Source: Ruminococcus flavefaciens (lineage in GTDB: Bacteria > Bacillota > Clostridia > Oscillospirales > Ruminococcaceae). Taken from it: a stretch of DNA of 27,831 nt. Shown here piece by piece: positions 22,824 through 27,831 of this stretch (positions are counted from its first letter, which is position 1; the number at the start of each line of letters is the position of its first letter). Position numbers and translations under genes: made by a program. The notes below the pieces were generated by a model that was given only the letters and a program-made list of their open reading frames with translations, made no database searches and had not been told where the DNA came from. The DNA lies in the NCBI GenBank assembly GCA_002310115.1, contig DBYI01000056.1, positions 1 through 27,831 of the forward strand, read 5' to 3'.

Positions 22824-22860
22824 AAAAAACCCGGCTGTTTTTGAAGCCGGGTCTTTTTTT
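22824..22860. terminator. Bidirectional terminator
   Basis: CCCGGCT (22830-22836) pairs with AGCCGGG (22845-22851), with an A-run before and TCTTTTTTT after. It ends the small membrane protein gene and also the lipoprotein gene whose stop is at 22859. Confidence 0.9.
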
Positions 22861-24151
22861 ATGATTCATTTGGATTAACAGCTTTTCTAATCTCACCTGC
22901 GAGGTCACCGTCACATCTGTACCATTCGATGTTATGTCCACTCTTTACTTCGTCCATATTGGTGCAGATCTTTTTGTCGCCTTCTGTGCGGAACTCATAT
23001 CTTGCAAAAGATACTACAGCATTTCGTCCGCTTACTATGTTGATTATGTAGTAGCCCCTGCTACTGTTACACATGATTATTACCTGATCATAGGTGCGAT
23101 CAGCCTTAGCGGTTATACCTGGATTCCCACCAAGCTTGTAGCATTTCTCAATATCAGAACCCTTGGCCTGTGCAGGTATTTCTCCAGGATTGGTTATCTT
23201 GGTGTATGTTCTCCTGTTAAGGATGCTTATTGCTTCGGCTGTGTTTTTTTCGACCTGGAATGCACCGTAATTCGGAATTGAGAATGATCCGAATGGGTCA
23301 TCTGAATTTTCAGGATATAGAGTCATATTCTCAGGGTGATAATAAGGTGAGAAGTTAAAATAAAGGTCTGAATCACTTAATATTGAATAGCCTTCACTGA
23401 CGGAAGATGAGACAGCTCCAGAACCGATAATACTAACAATATTTGATCTCATATATTCGAAATCAATACTGTATTTGTGTACTTCAGGAGATTTGAGGGT
23501 AAGAACAGAGGAACTGCTGCTGCCTTTTTCCTCCTCATATGCTGCACGGACATATGTGAGGCAGGCTGTGTCGCTTGCAAATGAAATAAAGCGCATTTCC
23601 TTACCGTTTTTAGCCATGAACTGGATATTGCTCACGTTGTTGCTACCTGTTTGTAGCCATGGAGGAGTATCTCCACCCATAATTGCACCCGTATACTCGG
23701 GATAGCTGCACCTGTTGAAGAACTCCGCGAGTCTGATACTTTTTTCAGGGTTTAGCTTATCTGCGTAGTTGAAGCTGAAAGTGGTATTGTCTGCTATAAA
23801 TGAAATAGTTTCGCTACCACTGCCGAAATCTGCGTCACCGTTGTACCCAACGTCGTAGAAATCGCCGAACGGAGCAGCTCCTTCACGTGGCTGAGTAGTT
23901 GTTTCTTCTTCAGTTGTTTGTGATGTGGTTGTATCTTCTGATTTCGTTGTAGCTTCAGCTGTAGTGGTTTCGGTTGATTTTTTAGTTGTTTTTTCCGATT
24001 TGGTAGTATCGGAAGAAGCTTCCGTTTCTCCCTGATCTGAACTGGTCGTGTTAGCGCTACCTGCAGGTTCATTTTTTTCTGAGCTGCTACATGATGTGCA
24101 GCAGAATACTGCTGTGAAAACAGCAAGGAGCATAGCGGTTATTTTTTTCAT
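22859..24151 (-). CDS. Lipoprotein with Thr/Ser/Glu-rich stalk and a domain shared with the anti-sigma-like protein
   Basis: This 430-residue protein begins with a lipoprotein signal (Cys21 in CCTSCSSS). A long Ser/Thr/Glu/Lys stalk (about 22-90) should place the C-terminal domain away from the membrane. That domain (about 90-425) has no family recognised here, but its start APFGDF and the stretch LNPEKSIRLAEFFNRCSY match APFGDF and ITPEQRQKIADLFNNCDY in the extracellular part of the protein at 24684-25709. Both ends also look alike (YEFRTEGDKKICTNMDEVKS versus RFADRDGKLVMTDEKVS). It is transcribed from its own promoter (24192-24220) downstream of the sigma/anti-sigma pair. A role in the same signal path is inferred from the shared domain and position. 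Confidence 0.75.
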   Translation of the reverse strand: MKKITAMLLAVFTAVFCCTSCSSSEKNEPAGSANTTSSDQGETEASSDTTKSEKTTKKSTETTTAEATTKSEDTTTSQTTEEETTTQPREGAAPFGDFYDVGYNGDADFGSGSETISFIADNTTFSFNYADKLNPEKSIRLAEFFNRCSYPEYTGAIMGGDTPPWLQTGSNNVSNIQFMAKNGKEMRFISFASDTACLTYVRAAYEEEKGSSSSSVLTLKSPEVHKYSIDFEYMRSNIVSIIGSGAVSSSVSEGYSILSDSDLYFNFSPYYHPENMTLYPENSDDPFGSFSIPNYGAFQVEKNTAEAISILNRRTYTKITNPGEIPAQAKGSDIEKCYKLGGNPGITAKADRTYDQVIIMCNSSRGYYIINIVSGRNAVVSFARYEFRTEGDKKICTNMDEVKSGHNIEWYRCDGDLAGEIRKAVNPNES

Positions 24152-24191
24152 ATTATTTCACCATCCTAACATAGTGTATTGTTGTATCGTA

Positions 24192-24220
24192 ATTATATCA
24201 TATAATATAAGAAAATTCAA
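24192..24220 (-). promoter_or_regulatory. Promoter of the stalked lipoprotein
   Basis: Minus strand TTGAAT (24220-24215), 17 bp, TATAAT (24197-24192), 40 bp before the start ATG 24151, which has GGATGGTG as ribosome binding site. Confidence 0.65.
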
Positions 24221-24243
24221 GGTATATTTTGTTAACAAAGAAT

Positions 24244-24267
24244 GCCGCCTTTTATGCAAAAGGCGGC
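24244..24267. terminator. Terminator-like hairpin after the sigma operon remnant
   Basis: GCCGCCTTTT (24244-24253) and AAAAGGCGGC (24258-24267) form a perfect 10-bp stem with a 4-nt loop. On the minus strand it follows the remnant ending at 24292; the T-run behind it is weak (ATTCTTTGTT). Confidence 0.6.
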
Positions 24268-24291
24268 GAAATAATTTATTTATTCATTCAT

Positions 24292-24680
24292 TCAGTCTTT
24301 TATTCTTTGGATTACATCTGTGTCATTGGAGATGAGATAATCAGTACTTGTGAAATCAACTTTTTCTGTGTCTTACTTACTCGTTGTTGAATATGTCTTG
24401 TCGTTAAAAACTGAGAAATTAAAGAAATACAGATATCCTTCATCTCTGTAGGACGAAGAAATGTCTTCTTTTGGTGTATCTGAAACAATATCGGAACTAT
24501 CAATATATGATTTTGATGTAAATGACCATTTAACATTACGAATGATGGAGAAAAGTTTTTCTTTTTGTTCGGAAGAAGTTTCAATTGTTTGCTGAGCATT
24601 CGCATCACTGAATACCCAGTCTTTATTGAGAAACGATGAATTTAAAGCGAGAAAAAACTATCTTCGTATTCTTCGGTGAT
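24292..24680 (-). pseudogene. Frameshifted remnant downstream of the anti-sigma-like gene
   Basis: Protein-like sequence continues on the minus strand but in changing frames. First comes ITEEYEDSFFSL (from 24680), then, after a shift, about 90 residues starting LNSSFLNKDW with DWVFSDANAQQTIETS and YRDEGYLYFFNFSVFND, ending at TAA 24375-24373. A last piece, TEKVDFTSTDYLISNDTD then VIQRIKD, is in another frame and stops at 24292. Composition and codon use in these pieces look like a true protein. It lacks its own start and may be the 3' part of a former gene related to the upstream extracellular domain; the similarity is weak. Sequencing error at two places is an alternative. Confidence 0.6.
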
Positions 24681-24683
24681 TTT

Positions 24684-25709
24684 TTATTCAATTATGCTTT
24701 CTTCATCTTCTGTTACTGTGGAAAATTCTTTTGCTTGATTTGTAGAATAGCCGAGTATTTCGTTGATAGCTGATATAAAGTATTTGTAGTCTATACGCCA
24801 TGCGTCGCATGATACCTTTTCGTCTGTCATGACAAGCTTTCCGTCACGATCGGCAAAGCGGAGGTGAGTGTAAATCAGTACTCCGTGGGGATCGACTCCT
24901 CCGACCTCCATGAAACATAAGAGTTTTACCTCGTCATCGCCGCGATAAAGGAAGTAGGGGGTATCATTTTTGAATTCAAAGCCGGTCTGGAAAGTGAATG
25001 ATGAGTATTCCTTTATCCGGTCTTCCGTTATCGTTCCTGCAAATTCTTCGGGGACTCCATCGCCGGTATATGTGCTTATTACGCCGACCGGGCTGTCCAT
25101 GACGTAGAAGGGCTCTTCCGCAACATAATCGCAGTTATTGAAAAGATCCGCTATTTTCTGACGCTGTTCGGGAGTGATATCCTGCGTGTCGTAAAGAGGA
25201 AAGGTGGTTATCCAGTCAATTTTTTCTTCGATAAGTATTTCGCGTGAAGTGTCTCCTGCGGGGACGTTTTCAATAAAGCTTTCTCCATGCGGGACATTGA
25301 GGAGCTTATAGTCGAACTCCGCAAAATCGCCGAAGGGTGCGATCTTTTTCAGGTCGTGCTGAGTTGTGTCCTCTGTTTCGACATCTGACGTTGCAGTCGA
25401 TGTGTTTTTGAAATGTCTGAGTGCATAGCCTGTTCCAACAGCTCCGATTGCGATAACTGCAATGGCAGCTACTGCACTTAAAAACCTTTTCCAAATAGGG
25501 GACTTGTAAATTTCTACGCCACTGACGATTTGTTCGTCAATTTCAGGTAGGATATTGTTGTTATTATTATTGTTATTAAACTTCCTTTCGCTCATTTGAA
25601 AAATCAACTCCTTTTCGTTCTCGTTCTTTGGTGGGAACTCCGAGGATATTCTGTCAATTACGCTTTGTTCAGTATTTTCAAGTATATCGAACTTATTTTC
25701 TTTTTTCAT
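24684..25709 (-). CDS. Anti-sigma factor-like membrane protein
   Basis: This 341-residue protein has a cytoplasmic N-terminal part (about 1-80), one membrane segment (about 85-105) and an extracellular domain (about 130-325). The cytoplasmic part contains ISSEFPPKNENEKELIFQM and eight consecutive Asn residues. The gene begins 4 bp after the stop of the ECF-type sigma gene, the usual place for a membrane anti-sigma factor; no zinc-binding HxxxCxxC motif is present, so it would be a non-canonical type. The extracellular domain shares APFGDF and LFNNCDY-type motifs with the lipoprotein at 22859-24151. The start was set at ATG 25709 because AAGGAAGGTGAT directly precedes it; the TTG at 25730 lies inside the sigma gene. 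Function as anti-sigma factor is inferred from layout. Confidence 0.72.
   Translation of the reverse strand: MKKENKFDILENTEQSVIDRISSEFPPKNENEKELIFQMSERKFNNNNNNNNILPEIDEQIVSGVEIYKSPIWKRFLSAVAAIAVIAIGAVGTGYALRHFKNTSTATSDVETEDTTQHDLKKIAPFGDFAEFDYKLLNVPHGESFIENVPAGDTSREILIEEKIDWITTFPLYDTQDITPEQRQKIADLFNNCDYVAEEPFYVMDSPVGVISTYTGDGVPEEFAGTITEDRIKEYSSFTFQTGFEFKNDTPYFLYRGDDEVKLLCFMEVGGVDPHGVLIYTHLRFADRDGKLVMTDEKVSCDAWRIDYKYFISAINEILGYSTNQAKEFSTVTEDEESIIE
25556..25579 (-). repeat. Asn-codon (AAT/AAC) triplet run
   Basis: Eight consecutive Asn codons, mostly AAT with an AAC, code for a polyasparagine stretch in the cytoplasmic part of the anti-sigma-like protein. Changes in triplet number would alter linker length without shifting frame. 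Confidence 0.8.
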
Positions 25710-25713
25710 GACA

Positions 25714-26280
25714 TCACCTTCCTTCACCAATATCAGTAAGTATTCTTCTTAACTTGTCAATTGCACGGCTGAGCCTTTTTCTGACTGCGGTAGGTTTCAT
25801 ACCAACGATATCGGCTATTTCCGAGGAATTCCTTTCGTAGTAGTATTTTTGCATTATTATAGTGCTGTCAGGTTCACCAAGGGCGCTTACCGCGTTAAGG
25901 AGTACGTGACCTGATTCAGCTTTTTCTGTAAGCTCTTCCACACTCTCTGTAGAGGCAAGCTGCATAGCCTCATTATCGTCTATTGAGGTAATTACTGCTG
26001 CTTTAGAGGTAAGCCTGCGGAACAAATCTACAGCCCGCCTTTTAGATATAAATGCAATAAAACCCTTGAGATCACCATCATATCCACTGTTTATATTGTA
26101 CTTCGTAAATATATCAGAAAACACATCACTGACGCATTCATCGATATCTTCATGCGAAGCACAGCTTCTCAGACGGTTGAAAACAATTGTATAGACGTAG
26201 TTGTAATATTCATCGAAAATCAGCCTTTGAGCTGTCTGAGGAGAGCTTTTTATAAGCTCTCGTAACTGCTGGTCGGTCAT
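25714..26280 (-). CDS. ECF-type RNA polymerase sigma factor
   Basis: This 188-residue sigma-70 family protein has region 2 at about 15-95 (LIFDEYYNYVYTIVFNRL, DIDECVSDVFSDIFTKY) and region 4 at about 130-185 (ALGEPDSTIIMQKYYYERN, then EIADIVGMKPTAVRKRLSRA, a helix-turn-helix that reads the -35). No region 1 or 3 is present, as in ECF sigmas. It should direct polymerase to a small regulon in response to a surface signal relayed by the membrane protein encoded 4 bp downstream. The start ATG 26280 follows GGAGG. Its promoter (26382-26410) lies about 100 bp upstream; whether the gene is autoregulated cannot be read from the sequence. Confidence 0.9.
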   Translation of the reverse strand: MTDQQLRELIKSSPQTAQRLIFDEYYNYVYTIVFNRLRSCASHEDIDECVSDVFSDIFTKYNINSGYDGDLKGFIAFISKRRAVDLFRRLTSKAAVITSIDDNEAMQLASTESVEELTEKAESGHVLLNAVSALGEPDSTIIMQKYYYERNSSEIADIVGMKPTAVRKRLSRAIDKLRRILTDIGEGR

Positions 26281-26301
26281 ATGTTCCTCCGTTTAAAAAT
26301 G

Positions 26302-26314
26302 TGCAGCAATGCTG
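26302..26314. promoter_or_regulatory. Short palindrome in the sigma-gene leader
   Basis: GCAGC-AAT-GCTGC is a perfect 5-bp dyad 22-34 bp before the start of the sigma gene. It could be an operator or a small RNA hairpin; nothing further is visible. Confidence 0.25.
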
Positions 26315-26381
26315 CGAAGCTTTCAAATGCATTTGTTTCACTCTGCTGTATACACTCGGAAACAAAAAGAAAACTGTGACT

Positions 26382-26410
26382 ATGATAGCATATTTTTTTA
26401 ATAAACGCAA
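26382..26410 (-). promoter_or_regulatory. Promoter of the sigma/anti-sigma genes
   Basis: Minus strand TTGCGT (26410-26405), 17 bp, TATCAT (26387-26382). The spacer ends in TAAAAAAATATGC, identical to the corresponding part of the GGDEF copy A promoter. Confidence 0.55.
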
Positions 26411-26473
26411 GAAAACAATTTGCTATTATATGAAAAGAGCGTAATAATTTTGATATATAACTAATAAAATTGC

Positions 26474-26502
26474 TTGTTTCTTGGAAAAAGATGTGATATA
26501 AT
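26474..26502 (+). promoter_or_regulatory. Promoter of the DUF2520 gene
   Basis: TTGTTT (26474-26479), 17 bp, TATAAT (26497-26502), about 38 bp before the start codon at 26541. Confidence 0.6.
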
Positions 26503-26540
26503 TGGGGTAGTAACGATTTGGGTTACGGGAGGATATTAAA

Positions 26541-27389
26541 ATGAATATTGGATTTATAGGAGCGGGAAAGGTGGGCTTTTCCCTCGGCAGATATTTTGCC
26601 GAAAATGGGGTACCTGTCACTGGGTATTTCAGTAACCATGTGCAGTCTGCCACCGAGGCTGCAAAATTCACGGGAAGCCAGGTGTATTATGAGCTTTCCG
26701 ACATCGTCAGGGAAAGCGACACGATTTTTCTGACATTGCCCGATGTGGCTGTAAGGGAACTATATGGGAAAATCAAGGAATTTGATATCAGAGGCAAATG
26801 TCTATGTCATTGCAGCTGTGCTATGTCTGCGGACGACGCTTTTCCCGATTTGCGTGCTCTTGGCGCGAGCGGGTATTCAATACATCCGCTTTTTCCTATA
26901 AGCAGCAAGTATGAGACTTTCAAAGAGCTTCACAGTGCTTTTTTTAGTATTGAAGGCAGTGAGGATCGTATTGATGAATGGGTGTCACTTTTCAATAGGC
27001 TAGGTAACGGCATAAAGGTCATCCCGGGAAATATGAAGAGTCGCTATCATGCTGGTTGCATCATGGCAAGTAATCTGGTCAGTGCTCTTGCGGTTCAGAG
27101 TCTTAAGATGATGAAAGAGTGCGGTTTTTCAGAGACAGAGGCACTCAAAGCATTTACACCGCTTATTATGAGCAATGTAAAGCGAATACTTGCTGCAGGT
27201 CCTGAGGAAGCTGTTGCGGGCCCTGTGGAGAGAAACGAGCTGGAGATAGTACGCAGGCACATAGAATGCATGGACGATGACATTGACAGGAATATGTACA
27301 AGGCGGTATCACGTAAACTTGCGGATATTGTACAGAAAAAGCACCCGGAAACTGACTATTCTGAAATGGCAAGGCTTTTAAACTATTAA
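26541..27389 (+). CDS. Rossmann-fold oxidoreductase with DUF2520 domain
   Basis: This 282-residue protein has an N-terminal NAD(P)-binding fold (GFIGAGKVGFSLGRYF, residues 4-19; DTIFLTLPD at about 60-68) and a C-terminal helical DUF2520 domain (about 120-260, including SIHPLFP and AGCIMASNLVSAL). The layout is that of 6-phosphogluconate dehydrogenase-like enzymes. Members are widespread in Firmicutes, often near pantothenate or other cofactor genes, but their reaction is not established. Here it stands alone with its own promoter and terminator, so context gives no substrate. GGGAGG precedes ATG 26541. Confidence 0.88.
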   Translation: MNIGFIGAGKVGFSLGRYFAENGVPVTGYFSNHVQSATEAAKFTGSQVYYELSDIVRESDTIFLTLPDVAVRELYGKIKEFDIRGKCLCHCSCAMSADDAFPDLRALGASGYSIHPLFPISSKYETFKELHSAFFSIEGSEDRIDEWVSLFNRLGNGIKVIPGNMKSRYHAGCIMASNLVSALAVQSLKMMKECGFSETEALKAFTPLIMSNVKRILAAGPEEAVAGPVERNELEIVRRHIECMDDDIDRNMYKAVSRKLADIVQKKHPETDYSEMARLLNY

Positions 27390-27400
27390 TAATTTAAGAA

Positions 27401-27447
27401 ACGGACAGATCTTATGGCGTAAAGCAGAGAAACTGTCCGTTTTTTTG
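27401..27447 (+). terminator. Terminator of the DUF2520 gene
   Basis: ACGGACAG (27401-27408) pairs with CTGTCCGT (27433-27440), followed by seven more T residues. The loop is unusually long (24 nt). Confidence 0.8.
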
Positions 27448-27599
27448 TTGCTTCCAAAGAGATGATTATGGTAAAATCATGCTATAATTACAAAAATAAC
27501 GTTATGATTTTTTACGCTGACTAATTGTGCGGTTATTGAGCAAAGTTAAAGGAGATACGTTGTTTATAGCCATTTATTAGCAATTACTGATTGTATAAA

Positions 27600-27635
27600 A
27601 TCGCAATATCTGGTCTGAAAGTATAGCAATCGCAA
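27600..27635 (+). promoter_or_regulatory. Paired operator-like repeat, right copy
   Basis: ATCGCAAT (27600-27607), 18 bp, GCAATCGCAA (27626-27635), then 3 bp to the -35. The order, spacing and distance to the promoter are the same as at the left-edge gene. Confidence 0.6.
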
Positions 27636-27638
27636 AAA

Positions 27639-27668
27639 ATGGCTTGTTTTAGAAAGTGGTAATATATT
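27639..27668 (+). promoter_or_regulatory. Promoter of the right-edge gene (weak -35)
   Basis: By alignment with the left-edge promoter, ATGGCT (27639-27644) is the -35 position and TATATT (27663-27668) the -10, with 18 bp between. The poor -35 next to the repeats suggests activation is required. Confidence 0.55.
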
Positions 27669-27682
27669 ACAATTTATGTAGA

Positions 27683-27719
27683 GATAAACAAAACGAGCTC
27701 GCAATGGTGATTGTTTATC
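27683..27719 (+). promoter_or_regulatory. Leader hairpin carrying 14-nt element, copy 2
   Basis: GATAAACA (27683-27690) can pair with TGTTTATC (27712-27719). ACAAAACGAGCTCG (27688-27701), identical to the left-edge leader at 112-125, begins in the stem and is mostly in the loop. Confidence 0.45.
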
Positions 27720-27774
27720 AACAAAAGAACCATTAGATCAAAACATTTTATTTTTGTTCGGAGGAGTGATTAAA

Positions 27775-27831
27775 GTGAAGCTGAAAAGAATTCAGAAAAT
27801 CATCAGCGGAACAGTTTCCGCAATGATGATC
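27775..27831 (+). CDS. 5' end of a secreted-protein gene (partial), paralogue of the left-edge gene
   Basis: Nineteen codons from GTG 27775 to the window end encode MKLKRIQKIISGTVSAMMI, a typical signal peptide start. The ribosome binding site AGGAGTGATT (27762-27771) is three bases upstream. It shares GTVSAMMI, the last 26 nucleotides, the ribosome binding site, the leader element and the promoter module with the gene at 1-57. The rest of the protein is outside the window, so function is unknown. Confidence 0.75.
   Translation, partial: MKLKRIQKIISGTVSAMMI

Larger units (their letters stand above)
27390..27774 (+). other. Intergenic region before the right-edge gene
   Basis: It holds the terminator at 27401-27447, a palindrome ATAACGTTAT (about 27496-27505), then the repeat module, promoter and leader of the right-edge gene. 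No open reading frame of interest was seen. Confidence 0.65.

Noticed and set aside
24312..24608. Minus-strand 98-residue frame
   Set aside because: Its translation is low in protein character; the neighbouring frame gives a convincing protein fragment, so this one is a shadow of the pseudogene.
25710..25730. Upstream TTG start for the anti-sigma-like gene
   Set aside because: ATG 25709 has an ideal ribosome binding site directly before it and gives a normal MKK start.

Overview
The window looks like a chromosomal segment of a low-GC, Gram-positive anaerobe of the Ruminococcus/Oscillospiraceae type. Supporting this are AGGAGG-type ribosome binding sites, sigma-A promoters, lipobox lipoproteins with Thr/Ser-rich linkers, sortase-anchored surface proteins, a CotH-family lipoprotein and several cytosolic GGDEF/EAL proteins. 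The genus is inferred from gene style only. No rRNA, tRNA, CRISPR array or phage module was seen.

Layout. (1) Both ends are the first 19 codons of two outward-pointing secreted-protein genes. Their last 26 nt are identical in inverted orientation, and their promoters share an operator-like repeat module. (2) 569-10160 is a sortase-assembled pilus operon: a consensus promoter, a ~250-nt leader ending in an intrinsic terminator 11 bp before the first gene, a signal-peptidase-like protein lacking the usual Lys, an FctA/Spy0128-type major pilin, a class B-type sortase, a small minor pilin and a ~1936-residue tip adhesin with a fibro-slime domain. Apart from the tip gene being last, this order matches the streptococcal FCT locus (sipA-fctA-srtC2-fctB). 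(3) 10261-11798 is an O-acetylhomoserine sulfhydrylase gene preceded by a 26-codon Cys/Met-containing small ORF. (4) 11804-14077 is a CotH-like lipoprotein gene whose probable promoter lies on the far side of a decayed IS200/IS605-family element with a broken tnpB. (5) 14098-22323 holds c-di-GMP signalling genes, namely one EAL protein with a degenerate GGDEF domain and two tandem paralogous GGDEF proteins with matching promoters. Between them is a two-gene unit of a lipoprotein and a 771-residue serine hydrolase (Mbeg1-like) with C-terminal RTX calcium-binding repeats. (6) 22527-26410 holds a 70-residue membrane protein, a lipoprotein, a frameshifted gene remnant, an anti-sigma-like membrane protein and an ECF-type sigma factor. 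The extracellular part of the anti-sigma protein and the lipoprotein appear to share a domain. (7) 26474-27447 is a Rossmann-fold/DUF2520 dehydrogenase-like gene.

As a whole the segment concerns surface structure and signalling: pilus building, secreted or lipid-anchored proteins, c-di-GMP turnover and a sigma/anti-sigma pair. The observations most worth following are the twin promoter modules at the two ends, the pilus leader attenuator, the RTX hydrolase with its lipoprotein partner, and the domain shared by the anti-sigma factor and the lipoprotein.
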